Source: JAEVLT01 sp044598425
GTDB taxonomy: Bacteria; Bacillota; Bacilli; Bacillales; Cytobacillaceae
Length of the DNA stretch: 64,000 nt
Assembly: GCA_044598425.1 (NCBI GenBank)
Contig: CP172536.1
Location: 2,914,001 to 2,978,000, forward strand
Direction: 5' to 3'
The number at the start of each line of letters is the position of its first letter. Within the stretch, counting starts at the first letter, position 1. Below, piece after piece: positions 53,483 to 63,249 of this stretch. The notes below the pieces were generated by a model. That model saw nothing but the letters and a program-made list of their open reading frames with translations. It was not told the origin of the DNA and did not search any database. Made by a program: the position numbers and the translations under genes.

Positions 53483-53976
53483 GTTGTAGTCAGTGACTTA
53501 ACTTACATCAGAGTAAAAAAAGCTGGCATTACATCTGTTTATTTGTCGATCTTTATAACCGGGAAATAATCGGCCATAGTGCAGGCGCAAACAAAGATGC
53601 GCAGCTTGTCTACCAAGCATTATCCACTGTGAAAGCAGATCTGCGGCAAATTCAATTATTTCATACGGACAGAGGAAACGAATTCAAGAACAAGACCATT
53701 GATGAAGCCCTTGACACATTCAACATAAAACGGTCATTAAGTATGAAAGGTTGTCCGTATGACAACGCCGTAGCTGAAGCCACCTTTAAAATTATCAAAA
53801 CGGAATTCGTTAAAGGTAAATATTTCGAAAGATTAGAGCAGTTGAAACTGGAATTAGATGATTATGTTCATTGGTTTAATCATATAAGAATCCATGGAAC
53901 ATTAGGGTATTTAAGCCCAATTGAGTTTAAAGAGAAACACCTCAAAAAAACTGTCTAGTTTAGTGTTGACATTCCA
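53483..53976 (+). pseudogene. IS3-family OrfB 3' segment (copy 2)
   Basis: Near-identical to 37960-38453, same strand, ending with the same right terminal repeat ...TTGACATTCCA. It begins abruptly with GTTGTAGTCAGTGAC in the integrase core. One A/G base is lost near 53518 (GTAAAAAAAGC against GTAGAAAAAAGC), shifting the frame. The remaining reading keeps LFHTDRGNEFKN and AEATFKIIKTEFV. The 5' two thirds of the IS are absent. Confidence 0.9.
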
Positions 53977-54109
53977 ATCTTTTGAAACAAATTGTGGAAT
54001 GTGGTATGCTTCTTCATGAGGGCACCTCTTCTGTAGTTTGTTCGCAAACTTCATTCTACAAGAAGGGTGTCCTTTTTGGTATCTTTTTGTTGGATTTTAT
54101 TGGTTAATC

Positions 54110-54198
54110 AACACTCATGCCCCTTAATAAAATATTTCTTAAGGTGATTATTTCATGATTATAGGGCTGTTACTAGGTGGGAAGAATTTGACGCTTAC
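54110..54198 (-). repeat. Solo IS66 left end
   Basis: Read on the minus strand from 54198, GTAAGCGTCAAATTCTTCCC and the following ~65 nt match the IS66 left end at 36669 with scattered differences, up to TTATTAAGG, but no tnpA follows. A leftover of a second IS66 copy. Confidence 0.7.
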
Positions 54199-54221
54199 GT
54201 TTAAGTAGGAAGACATAGTAG

Positions 54222-54290
54222 TCCCTCCTTGGTACATAAATTTGGTTGCCGAACCAAATTTTATTTTACCACCAAGAGGGGTCTTTTTTA
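54222..54290 (+). terminator. Nested 69-nt hairpin with T-run
   Basis: CCCTCCTTGGTA pairs with TACCACCAAGAGGG, enclosing a second perfect stem AAATTTGGTT-GCCG-AACCAAATTT, followed by TCTTTTTT. Strong terminator form on the plus strand, but no plus-strand gene precedes it closely, so it may come from a mobile element. Confidence 0.55.
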
Positions 54291-54352
54291 ATACATCGCT
54301 AAAAGCTTTCCTGAACCATACGCCTAGCGTATGGTTTTCATTTATACAAAAA

Positions 54353-54387
54353 TGCCTGTAGGCATAAGTTCTATTTGCCTGCAGGCT
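54353..54387 (-). terminator. Terminator of galactitol-type PTS operon
   Basis: On the minus strand GCCTGCAGGCA and TGCCTACAGGC form a stem followed by ATTTTTG, 12 nt after the IIB stop. A second hairpin ACCATACGC-TAG-GCGTATGGT follows at about 54311-54335. Confidence 0.75.
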
Positions 54388-54398
54388 GGTTTATTATG

Positions 54399-54683
54399 TT
54401 ACGCAAGAATTTGAGTTTTAATTTTTTCGAACATGGCATCTTTTCCAATCCCGGTTAACAATGGGACGCCATCAATGATCTTATCCTTAATAATATCAGG
54501 TACAAGAGTAGTTGAAACGATAATATCGTAATCATCAATTCGGCTTAGTTCTTCACTTATTTTCGATTGGTATAATTTAACTTTATTTTCTAAACCATTT
54601 TCAGCTAACCACGTCTTTACTTTCCCTGTTACAATCGTTGAGGTTGCAACTCCAGTTCCACACATGATCAATAATTTTTTCAT
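54399..54683 (-). CDS. gatB: PTS galactitol-type subunit IIB
   Basis: A 94-residue phosphocarrier of the galactitol IIB family. The phospho-Cys loop is LLIMCGTGVATSTIVTGKVK near the N-terminus, followed by YQSKISEELSRIDDYDIIVST. Of three possible starts, the ATG at 54683 has the best distance from AAGGGTGAG. It transfers phosphate from IIA to the sugar carried by the IIC encoded 86 nt upstream. Size equals E. coli GatB (94). Confidence 0.9.
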   Translation of the reverse strand: MKKLLIMCGTGVATSTIVTGKVKTWLAENGLENKVKLYQSKISEELSRIDDYDIIVSTTLVPDIIKDKIIDGVPLLTGIGKDAMFEKIKTQILA

Positions 54684-54768
54684 CATTCTCACCCTTTTTT
54701 AATCAATTCGTTTACCAAGATGGTCAATAATTTGTTTTCCTACTTTTTCTTTAATGATGCAGACGATA

Positions 54769-56127
54769 TTATAGGATAGCAGTATTATTTTTACCTAGTT
54801 TCGCATCACGCTTTGGTTTGATTTTGTTCATATAAACCAATCCCGTGAGGGCGACAAGGCCAATTAGGGTGATTCCAAACCAACTGAGTACCTTTGCCAA
54901 TCCGACAAAGATAAAAGTCGTCCAAACTGCCCCATCTACAAGTGCAGAAATACTTGAATTTCCAGCCATATCAAACTTTGCCGCTAAAGCAGCTTCTGTG
55001 ATTAATGGCGCAGCCCATGATGCGACTAACAAACCAACAGCCATATAAATAGTTCCGGCGATTACTGTTCGGATAATATTACCCCTGAACACTGGTGTCA
55101 TTAAGCAGACTAAGAATGGAATGGTTGCTAGGTCTCCAAATGGTAATACTTTATTGCCTGGTAAAATGAGCGCTAAAAACAAAGTAATAGGAACAATGAT
55201 TAAAGAAGCAGAAAGAACTGCTGGGTGACCAACTGATAATGCACTATCCATCCCGATATATACATCACGACCAGGCATCCGCTTTCTTACAAAATCACTT
55301 GCCGCTTCAGAGATAGGCGAAAGCCCTTCCATTAATAGAGATACCATACGAGGCATTAGCATCATAACTGCTCCTGTTTGTACCGCAAGCTGCATAATTT
55401 CTTTTACATTATAACCGGCTAAAAGTCCAATTACGATACCAATTAAAACTCCCATAACAGTTGAATCACCGAATATCCCAATCTTCTTCTGGATTGTTTC
55501 AGGATTTGCTTCTAATTTGTTAAAGCCCGGTATCCGATCAAAAACCCAGTTTAATGGTTTTGCAACTAAAAAAGATGGCGCAGACGCACCGTGTGGAAAG
55601 GTGAGATTAGGAAAGCCATAAAATTTACTGATATCTTTGGCAATTAAATCCCCTAAAAAGTAAATTACCACTAAATGTATCGCGATTGTATATAAACCTA
55701 GTGCAAAGTTTCCAGTTAGTACATAGACAAGTGATCCCGTAAAGGCAGTATGCCAATAATTCCAAATGTCAACGTCTAGTGTCTTAGTAAGACCAGTAAT
55801 AAGCAACACAATATTAATTCCAATTCCTAATGGGATAGCTAAACTACCTAAAGCTGTGCCGTATGCAATCGCAGCAGCTGCAGGCCATCCTACATCAATG
55901 GTACCTAATTGAAACCCTAAATTATCAACCATTGCTTTTGCGGCAGGTCCCAAACTATTCGTTAACAATCCAATAACCAAGTTCAAACCAACGAAACCAA
56001 TCCCTACCGTTAAACCAGCTTTAAAGGCCTTCCCTGGTTTTGTTCCTAAAATTATTCCGAAGATAAACAAAAGAATCGGCAGCAATACACTTGAACCAAG
56101 ATCAACGAACCATTGTAAAACTGACAT
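54769..56127 (-). CDS. gatC: PTS galactitol-type subunit IIC
   Basis: A 452-residue membrane channel of the galactitol IIC family with about ten TM helices. Typical segments are LGTKPGKAFKAGLTVGIGFVGLNLVIGLL, GWPAAAAIAYGTALGSLAIPLGIGINIVLL, FPHGASAPSFLVAKPLNWVFD and MPRMVSLLMEGLSPISEAASDFV. ATG start behind AAAGGGGGA. Operon order is (activator)-IIA-IIC-IIB. No galactitol dehydrogenase or tagatose enzyme lies in the window, so the substrate could be another polyol or sugar. Confidence 0.92.
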   Translation of the reverse strand: MSVLQWFVDLGSSVLLPILLFIFGIILGTKPGKAFKAGLTVGIGFVGLNLVIGLLTNSLGPAAKAMVDNLGFQLGTIDVGWPAAAAIAYGTALGSLAIPLGIGINIVLLITGLTKTLDVDIWNYWHTAFTGSLVYVLTGNFALGLYTIAIHLVVIYFLGDLIAKDISKFYGFPNLTFPHGASAPSFLVAKPLNWVFDRIPGFNKLEANPETIQKKIGIFGDSTVMGVLIGIVIGLLAGYNVKEIMQLAVQTGAVMMLMPRMVSLLMEGLSPISEAASDFVRKRMPGRDVYIGMDSALSVGHPAVLSASLIIVPITLFLALILPGNKVLPFGDLATIPFLVCLMTPVFRGNIIRTVIAGTIYMAVGLLVASWAAPLITEAALAAKFDMAGNSSISALVDGAVWTTFIFVGLAKVLSWFGITLIGLVALTGLVYMNKIKPKRDAKLGKNNTAIL

Positions 56128-56258
56128 ATAAAGTCCCCCTTTTTACGATTTTTTTTTTAAAACTAGAATTAGTTCTAAAAAGTATAGTTAAATTCCCACT
56201 CCTCTCTTCATGGTAAAAAACGATATATTAAACGAGATATTCGATTATATGAGTCCAG

Positions 56259-56714
56259 TTATTCAAGTCCAACCTTTTTTAATATTCCATCTAGTTCTTC
56301 CTTATTTTTACATCCAGCTAATTCCGTCAATATCGAGCCATTTTGAAAAATTTCCATCAACCTTTGCAGCATGGTTAACTGATCTTCCGCCTTTTTTATA
56401 GCCAGCATAAATATTAATGAAACATCAATCTCTTCTTTTCTATTTCCCATTATTCGAAATTTTACTGGTTTTTTTAAAGAAGCAAAAGCAATTTGTGGCG
56501 AGATTACTTTATCTGCATCTGTATGGGGAATAGCAACCCCATATGGCTGCACTGCTAAACCAGTTGGGAATGTTTCTTCCCTTTCTAAAACTCCTTTATT
56601 AAAATCAGCGGTTACAAGGTCTGCTGCAAACAATGATTCTCCCATTGTTTGCAGCGCATCCTGACGATTTTTTACTTCTAAATCAAAAAAGGTAATTTTT
56701 CTATCAAAGAACAT
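56259..56714 (-). CDS. gatA: PTS galactitol/fructose-type subunit IIA
   Basis: A 151-residue IIA with the fructose/mannitol-type fold. The active His is in QPYGVAIPHTDADKV (~60); KKPVKFRIMGNRKEEIDVSLIFMLAI and QLTMLQRLMEIFQNGSILTEL follow as in GatA. The ATG at 56714 (MFFDRKITF) is favoured by GGAGG seven bases before. It lies 19 nt after the stop of the activator's 3' fragment, and in the intact arrangement would be cotranscribed with the activator gene. Confidence 0.9.
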   Translation of the reverse strand: MFFDRKITFFDLEVKNRQDALQTMGESLFAADLVTADFNKGVLEREETFPTGLAVQPYGVAIPHTDADKVISPQIAFASLKKPVKFRIMGNRKEEIDVSLIFMLAIKKAEDQLTMLQRLMEIFQNGSILTELAGCKNKEELDGILKKVGLE

Positions 56715-56733
56715 GGTATTTCCTCCTAACAAA

Positions 56734-57015
56734 TTAACATCCGTTCATAATTATCCACGCGTCAGAAACATTCTTTGAGTCTAGCATCTTAGAAATTTTT
56801 TCATCATCTTCAGCAAGTTCGACTAACTGCGAAAGTGCCTTTAAATGGCGATTTTGATTAAAAATGGCGAGCGGTGTGACAATTGAAACCTTATGTCCGT
56901 TCTCAAATGTGACTGGATTTTTTAAAATAAGCATAGCAAACGCATCGGCGGCTACTCCTTTTTCGGGAGCTGCATGGGGAATCGCCATACTTTTTCCAAT
57001 AAAGCAATAAATCTG
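56734..57015 (-). pseudogene. Activator of galactitol-type PTS, 3' fragment (EIIA domain)
   Basis: Reads QIYCFIGKSMAIPHAAPEKGVAADAFAMLIL with the EIIA active His in AIPHAAPEKG, then VSIVTPLAIFNQNRHLKALSQLVELAEDDEKI to a stop at 56734. It is the end of the BglG/MtlR-type regulator at 58422-60209, cut off by the IS4-family element. Precise removal of the IS and one 9-bp duplication joins KQIY|CFIGKS in frame. Confidence 0.9.
57007..57015. repeat. Target-site duplication, left copy
   Basis: ATAAATCTG flanks the IS4-family element at 57007-57015 and again at 58422-58430. Confidence 0.9.
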
Positions 57016-58421
57016 CACTAGTGTTGCACTAATTGAATCTTAATATTAAAAAGACTCACAATCTTCGCTAATCTTATTTCGCGCAAAGAAAAAGTCCTTT
57101 ATAATGGATAAGTTAGGTGGTAATCCGTCCAAATCCACTAATAAAGGACACAATCTCATGGACAAGATTACACGAAAAACTGCATTTGGACAATGGTTTT
57201 CCCCGATAAATCTTCATTTTTTTGAAGAACAGGTGAAAGCCATGAATTTAGACTATTACACGAAAAAGCTAACGGCTGAATCATTCCTGAAATTATTGCT
57301 TTTTGCGCAGCTGGAAGAGATCGAAAGCCTGCATGCGCTGGGCGATTGTCTTTTTGATGACCAGCTTCAAAAAGGTTCCGGCCTTGATTCTATCAGTATT
57401 TCTCAGCTTTCACGGAGATTAAACAGCTTAAATCCCGATTTGTTTCAAAGGCTTTTTCTGGATTTGGTGGGACAAATTCATGCCAAAACCCACTACACAA
57501 AACTTGCGATGCCCTTGAAGATCATTGATTCAAGTACCTTGCCCCTTAATCTGACGAATCACCGCTGGGCTAAATTCCGTAAAACAAAGGCAGGAGTAAA
57601 ATTGCATCTGCGCCTTGTGTTTATGGAAAAAGGAACCTCCTATCCTGAAAAGGCCATTATGACGACGGCGAATGAACATGATCGTGGCCAGCTGGAAGTG
57701 ATGGTCGACGACAAGGAATGCATGTATGTCTTCGACCGTGGCTATCTGGATTACGAACGTTTTGATCGCATGACGGATGATGGGTACTTCTTTCTTTCCA
57801 GACTGCGGAAAAACGCGGTCACCCGGGAAATTTACGATTTTAAATTACCTGATGGTTCGTCTGTTTTATCCGATCAAATGGTGCTGATCGGCACAACCCA
57901 AAATCGTGCCGAGAATTATTTTCGTCTCCTAAAAGTCATTGATTCAAAAGGGAATGAGCTACATTTAATCACGAATCGTTTTGATTTGAGCGCCGATGAA
58001 ATTTCAGAGATGTACAAGGCCCGATGGGCCATTGAACTGTTTTTCAAATGGATCAAACAGCACCTGAACATCAAGAAGTTTTATGGGCAAAGCGAATGGG
58101 CGATTCAAAATCAGGTGTTCATCGCGTTGATTGTTTATTGCCTGCATGTTCTTGCGCAACTCGAGACAGAAAGCAAGCGGAAAACCTTACAGATCAGTCG
58201 CTATTTAAGAGCTGCACTGTGGAAGCCGGCTCATATCTGGATTCGAAAGATTCAAGGAAAAGCCGTTCCTTAAAATGAAAATTGCCGCTGTCACCTCAGT
58301 CTAATTGTAAAATAATTTCCAAATGGACAGAGCCACCTCTGGTTGGGCATTTAACTTTTTGGCTCACAATGAGGAAAAATAATTGATTGAAAATTTCAAC
58401 TTTATTTATGCAACACTAGTG
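57016..58421 (+). mobile_element. IS4-family insertion sequence, 1406 bp, complete
   Basis: Terminal inverted repeats CACTAGTGTTGCA (left) and TGCAACACTAGTG (right) bound one intact transposase gene. A 9-bp direct repeat ATAAATCTG flanks it on both sides, proof of a transposition event. It interrupts the activator gene of the galactitol-type PTS in the EIIA-coding part. Confidence 0.92.
57158..58273 (+). CDS. IS4-family DDE transposase
   Basis: A 371-residue transposase (389 if an upstream ATG at 57104 is used; AAAGGA before the 57158 ATG favours the shorter). DDE residues: LKIIDSSTLPL (first Asp), YVFDRGYLDYERF (second Asp) and YKARWAIELFFKWIKQHL, matching the IS4 signature Y-2-R-3-E-6-K with the catalytic Glu. 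No stop or frameshift is seen, so it may still be active. It is the only intact full transposase in the window. Confidence 0.92.
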   Translation: MDKITRKTAFGQWFSPINLHFFEEQVKAMNLDYYTKKLTAESFLKLLLFAQLEEIESLHALGDCLFDDQLQKGSGLDSISISQLSRRLNSLNPDLFQRLFLDLVGQIHAKTHYTKLAMPLKIIDSSTLPLNLTNHRWAKFRKTKAGVKLHLRLVFMEKGTSYPEKAIMTTANEHDRGQLEVMVDDKECMYVFDRGYLDYERFDRMTDDGYFFLSRLRKNAVTREIYDFKLPDGSSVLSDQMVLIGTTQNRAENYFRLLKVIDSKGNELHLITNRFDLSADEISEMYKARWAIELFFKWIKQHLNIKKFYGQSEWAIQNQVFIALIVYCLHVLAQLETESKRKTLQISRYLRAALWKPAHIWIRKIQGKAVP

Positions 58422-58430
58422 ATAAATCTG
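58422..58430. repeat. Target-site duplication, right copy
   Basis: ATAAATCTG, identical to 57007-57015. Confidence 0.9.
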
Positions 58431-60209
58431 TTTATGATTATTTTCTTCAATTAATGTTGTTACATAAGATGGCCTGATGATATTTCTATTTAAAAGAGGT
58501 TCGCAAGCGATGGCAATCGCCTCCTGCCAAGTTTTTACTTTATCCCTTATTTGAATAAATTCCCTTGGTAAAAATTGCTTCAACTCGTAAGTGAGAGTTT
58601 TAATCTCTTTATTTTCTTTTCTCTGGCTCTCTTGAAAAAGCTGTGATAATGAAGTTAATAATGCCATTTCATCTGTGATAATCGCACTCTCTTTAATCGT
58701 TTCTATTAATTTACTAATATTAATGGTGGCATAGGTTTCTTTATCGACTGTGCTAATAACCTGCCTCCTTAATGCTTCTTTTTCAGATATGGTCATTAGC
58801 GGATTAATTAAATATACTGGCTTATCAGACTGAACGGGAATGGTACTGAATACAATTTCGTAATCAAGTTGATAATTTTGGAACTGTCTTAGCGATAGAC
58901 TATCGGCAAAATAAAATTCAGGAAAAATCTCCTTAAGGGTTTGCTGCATGATTTTTGAGATGGTTAGACCATTTGTGCATATGAGTAAAGCCCGTTTCTT
59001 TTTATTTAACGCTTCACCCTGTTTGATTAACTGCCCAGCAAGAAACATCGTAATATACGCAATTTCACCTGGAGGAAATTTCTCTCCAATTAGATCCTCA
59101 AGAGGCCCGATGGATGAAGCAACTATTTCATGGAGCTCCGTGTATTCTTCAATCATCTTGAAGGAAAATTGATCCTTTAGCGTCAAATGATATTTAATTC
59201 GATAATAGGCAGGCCGCATATGGAGCATCAATTTGTCCAAGATTTCTTCTTTTTCGACAATGAAGATGCAGGATTTTTTCTCAAAACGTTCAATCATCTG
59301 CAGGATGGCTGTCTTTAAGTCCTTAATTCGTTCATCTGTTAAGATATCGGCAGAGCGAACATTCGAAGTAAGTAGTTGCAGTGTGAGCCATATTCTTTCG
59401 GTGATCGGTAAATCTATCTTTTCTTTTATAAGCAGCTTAGAAGCTAAGTATTCTTCCGTATCCTCGAGCTCATCTAAGCCAATATAAAAGTCAGCATTAA
59501 GCAGATGTCCTTGTTCAACCCTGATAAAAATAAGTTCAATGATATAAGGTAAACTCTCATAACTTTCATCTGTTAAGTGCATTTTCAGTGATTCTTCGAT
59601 TGACTTTACTTTTTCCGTCATATCAGAAATATCAAGTTGGAAAATTTCCCTAAAATACTTGTATCCATTAAAAAAATTTAAAACGGCTTTCACAACTTCG
59701 ATCAAAAGTTTGCGGATTTGGAACTCGTCACCAATAATTTCATATCCCTCTGATCGTGTATAAGTGATGGACAAGGAATATTTTTTAATCAATTCTGATG
59801 CTACCTTTATATCGCTGATCCCTGTATTCCTACTTATATTTAAGAGATTGATAATATGAAAGAGTGAGATCTCTTCTTTTTTTCCAAGTAAGTATAAAAT
59901 AATTAAAAGTGCTCTTTCTTTTTCAGTCGGAATATATTCTTTTAATTGGCCGGAACCTCTTAATTGGTCAGAACCTGAATTTCCCTCTGCAAAATGTTCA
60001 AATATTTTTTTATCAATGATAAAGTTTCCATTTCGACTTTTTGTAATCGGCAATAAATGTTTCGTTTGTAACCACTGGTTAATCTTTTTAATGGAGTACG
60101 TGATTTGCCTTCTGCTCAGGTTAAATTTCTCTTCTAGTTCCTTATTTTTTATTTGAGGAGTTCTTATCAATTCTTTTAATAAATTGACACTTCGATCATC
60201 AAGGAACAT
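58422..60209 (-). pseudogene. BglG/MtlR-type PTS activator, 5' part, interrupted by IS
   Basis: Reads 596 codons from ATG 60209 (behind GGAGGTTG) before entering the IS. N-terminal HTH FNLSRRQITYSIKKINQWL (~28-48), second HTH INLLNISRNTGISDI (~120), two PRD domains (~190-400; HMRPAYYRIKYHLTL, GEIAYITMFLAGQL), a IIB-like domain RALLICTNGLTISKIMQQTL (~420) and the start of an EIIA domain (VTTLIEENNHKQIY). As it stands a protein of 597 residues ends within the IS, lacking the EIIA His. The intact gene would encode about 686 residues. Loss may leave the PTS operon uninduced or constitutive. Confidence 0.9.
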
Positions 60210-60828
60210 GGAAACAACCTCCTTATAGTTTGATTATATTTGAAATATCGCGGATTTTGTAATCGTTTTCATACCAACTTTTTTACCACATCGCCTTTGT
60301 TTTGTGTGCAAGTTTGTACTTAATATCAATTTATTAAATTCTAGGAGTAAATTTCATAATTCAAAACCATTGATATGACTAAGTTTTTTAGCCATGAAAA
60401 AAGGAGTACCTCCCCAACATCTCGAAGTGTATAGTTACCAGACTCTACACAGAGATAAAAGGAGATCTCCGGATTCCCCCCCGTATTTTAGACAATATCT
60501 CTCTTAGTCTAGCTTTTTCATAAAATTACTTGCTTTTCTTTTCCTTTTGTCCTTTTCGAGAGTGTAGCCATTTCTTCCATTCCATCAAGGGTAAAGGCTT
60601 CGTCCGACTATCGTCGCCCTTGATTCCATTCCAGAAATAGCTTTTTTAAAATTTGAGGACAAAAGGAAGAAAAAGGGAAATGAGGATTAAATAATATGGT
60701 ACCTGTAGGTAGCTCTGAGGAGTAAAAATTCTTCTAGATAAATTTTAATTTTACACCCCTAAAATGTGCTAAATATGAGATAATTTAACTATAAAAACGC
60801 AATAAATTAGCACGCTTTAGGGGGAATT
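60210..60828. other. Intergenic region, no gene recognised
   Basis: About 620 nt. The left part should hold the promoter of the interrupted activator. 60395-60480 has GGAG-rich sequence resembling the edge of a lost element, and 60590-60650 an imperfect repeat (ATCAAGGG / CCCTTGAT). No coding frame is convincing. Confidence 0.4.
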
Positions 60829-61227
60829 TTGATTGGTTACGAGACTAGAAAAAAGAATCAAGGAAAAAGAATCAAGGAAAAAGAAATCAATTATTTTTTC
60901 GAGTTCTTGAAAATTCAGAACCATTTCTTTAAAGAGCTTACAAGCAAACTTAAAAAAGTGAAAGATCACAGATCACAAAGCTATATTACATATGGGACAG
61001 AAATTATTTTATTTACTCTTCTCATGAAAAACGTGGCAGGGTTAAAATCTATGAGAAGTATGAGCGATGGTTCTAATAAAGAGCATTCCTGTTTGAAGGA
61101 TTTTCGGGGACTTGAACAAAAAGAGCCTTCTTGGTATGATGCGGGGTGTCAGATCGTCGACGAAATGACCCCTAATTTGTTAACCAAGGAAGACTCCATA
61201 TGGATTTTAAACAAAATCAGAAAATAA
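60829..61227 (+). pseudogene. Transposase N-terminal fragment
   Basis: A 132-residue reading from TTG (behind TAGGGGGAA). KIQNHFFKELTSKLKKVKDHRSQSYITYGTEIILFTLLMKNVAGLKSMRSMSD is the N-terminal domain of DDE transposases that normally exceed 400 residues. The sequence then diverges (SWYDAGCQIVDEM...) and stops. No catalytic domain follows, so it is a 3'-truncated relic. Confidence 0.65.
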
Positions 61228-61385
61228 ATCAAGTCACCGAGAAAACGCTCAGCATTGAAGAGTAAATTTATGTTCTATCCCATTAAATTTTAAAAAAAGC
61301 ACTTATCCATATATATTAAAATTTTCCATGTGTATTTTTCCTTTTTGTAGAGTATACTAGCCGAATTTTGGTAAGCGACAAATAG

Positions 61386-61420
61386 TCCCCACCTTTTTGA
61401 AGGCAGGGACTTGAAGTATT
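61386..61420 (-). terminator. Terminator-like hairpin after the porter operon
   Basis: On the minus strand AGTCCCTGCCTTC-AAAAA-GGTGGGGACT, followed by ATTTG. It lies downstream of the sugar porter gene. Confidence 0.55.
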
Positions 61421-61449
61421 ATTTAGTTAACTTATTAAAGACGATGCAA

Positions 61450-61707
61450 TTAACAGGAATTGGCATTCAAGGTTGCCATCCCACCCCCGATAATATAAAC
61501 AGCCGGAATTAATTGACCGAGACCTGATTCTACTTCATGTCCTGAAACATTTTCAATCTCGGGAAATCCAGAATTCACCTCCACTTTTGAACTGCAAAGA
61601 GATGTTAATAATTTGCGGACTTTATCTGCCATACCATTGTTAATTAGGTAACGAAATAGCACAAGTGAATCGAGGGAAACTTTCGGGTTTAAACCAACAA
61701 AAATCAT
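61450..61707 (-). CDS. Small reading frame of unknown origin after sugar porter
   Basis: An 85-codon frame (MIFVGLNPKVSLDSLVLF...) starting 8 nt after the porter stop. No ribosome site precedes it and I do not recognise the sequence; one part (VYIIGGGMATLNANSC) looks protein-like and hydrophobic. It may be the tail of a decayed gene. Low confidence that it is a functional gene. Confidence 0.2.
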   Translation of the reverse strand: MIFVGLNPKVSLDSLVLFRYLINNGMADKVRKLLTSLCSSKVEVNSGFPEIENVSGHEVESGLGQLIPAVYIIGGGMATLNANSC

Positions 61708-61715
61708 AAGTCTAT

Positions 61716-63110
61716 TTACGCACTTTCCCCCTCTGATTGTCTATCATATCCAATTTTTTCAATTTCCTCCAAAGTATGGCCACGAGTTTCAGGAACGCGT
61801 GTCCGGATAAATAAAACTCCCAGTAAACAAATAACACCGAAGATTGCAAAAACAGCTTCTTGAGACATCGAAGCGGTCATGATTGGGAATAGTAATCCAA
61901 CCAAGAAAGAACCAATCCAGTTAAATGATGAAGCCAATCCTGACGCACGCCCGCGAATAACCAGCGGGAAAATTTCCCCAACTATGACCCAAGTTAAAGG
62001 AGCCCACGTGAATGAATAAAGTGCCACATAAATACTTAAAAAAGCAACGATCATCATTGGATTTGCATGAGGAATTAATAAATTCAATATTGCCGGCAAA
62101 ATAAAAGATAGCCCCATAATAGTTCCACCCACTGTTAGTAAAGTACTGCGATTAAATTTATCAGCAATCATTAGGAATACTAATGAACCTACTACGAGAA
62201 TAACCCCTTGAATAATTGGCCACATCAACGCTGAACTAGCTGAATGTCCTGTTGCTTTTTGCACAATCAAAGGAATGTAATAAAAAATTGCGTTAGCTCC
62301 TTGGAATTGCTGAAAAGCCGCTACACCCACTCCGGCAAGTACTAAATAACGGAATTTATTACTAAATAGTGTACCCCATGATGCTTTTTGATTTGCCTTT
62401 ATTTCCTCGCCGGCAGTTTCTTGAATTTGTGTTATTTCAGAATCAATTTCTTCTTTTTTAGAGCGAATATAGCTCAACACCCTCCGTGCATCATCAAGTT
62501 TATTGTTCTTGATTAAAAAACGTGGTGATTCAGGTAACTGCAACACTCCAAAAAATAAAATCAAAGCAGGTACGGCTGCCAAACTAAGCATTAATCTCCA
62601 TGCCAGTGTTTCCGGTAAATCTTTCAATAAAAAATCGACAATGTACGAAAGCAGCATGCCAGAAACAATCATTGTTTGATTAATGCCTGACAAACGTCCG
62701 CGTAAACGTGCAGGCGCCATTTCCGACATATAGGCTGGGACCAACGCAGAAGATGCACCAACGGCCAATCCTAATAAAATCCGAACACCAATCAAATAAT
62801 ATTGCCCATTATGAGGGGCTATTCCTGACAAAATTGATCCAACAACAAAAATTAAAGCAGAAATTAAAATCATTTTGCGCCGTCCTAAACGATCAGAAAG
62901 TTGACCTGCCAGGGCACCTCCGAAAATAGCCCCAAACATCACAGAAGATGTAATCCAACCAATAGTGCCAGCGCTGTTTTGAAGGTTCCAATCATTTTCT
63001 AGAAAAGGCAAAGCACCCGTCATAACGCCAATATCATAGCCAAAAAGAATACCTCCAAAAGCCCCAAAAAAATAAATGAACCCACTTGAGATTTTCTTTT
63101 CATTAACCAT
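61716..63110 (-). CDS. araE: MFS sugar:proton symporter (AraE-like)
   Basis: A 464-residue sugar porter with 12 TM helices. Signatures: FFGAFGGILFGYDIGVMTGALPFL (TM1), GQLSDRLGRRKMI (loop 2-3), PAYMSEMAPARLRGRLSGINQ (after TM4), LPESPRFLIKN (end of TM6), QQFQGANAIFYYIPLI (TM7), WVIVGEIFPLVIRGRASG (loop 10-11) and VPETRGHTLEEIE (C-terminus). These define the family of arabinose, xylose and galactose symporters. ATG behind GGAGGGAAA. It lies downstream of araA in the same direction, which makes arabinose the most likely cargo. Confidence 0.88.
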   Translation of the reverse strand: MVNEKKISSGFIYFFGAFGGILFGYDIGVMTGALPFLENDWNLQNSAGTIGWITSSVMFGAIFGGALAGQLSDRLGRRKMILISALIFVVGSILSGIAPHNGQYYLIGVRILLGLAVGASSALVPAYMSEMAPARLRGRLSGINQTMIVSGMLLSYIVDFLLKDLPETLAWRLMLSLAAVPALILFFGVLQLPESPRFLIKNNKLDDARRVLSYIRSKKEEIDSEITQIQETAGEEIKANQKASWGTLFSNKFRYLVLAGVGVAAFQQFQGANAIFYYIPLIVQKATGHSASSALMWPIIQGVILVVGSLVFLMIADKFNRSTLLTVGGTIMGLSFILPAILNLLIPHANPMMIVAFLSIYVALYSFTWAPLTWVIVGEIFPLVIRGRASGLASSFNWIGSFLVGLLFPIMTASMSQEAVFAIFGVICLLGVLFIRTRVPETRGHTLEEIEKIGYDRQSEGESA

Positions 63111-63249
63111 TAAATTTCCCTCCTCAAGGCTTAAAAATTATTTTGTTTAAAAATCCTACTACTATAAATATTGATAGCTTTTGAAAAAATAATAAAAGTG
63201 TTTTCAAACTGCTGATCCGGTGGAAAGTTTAAGGGAAAATATGCTAATT

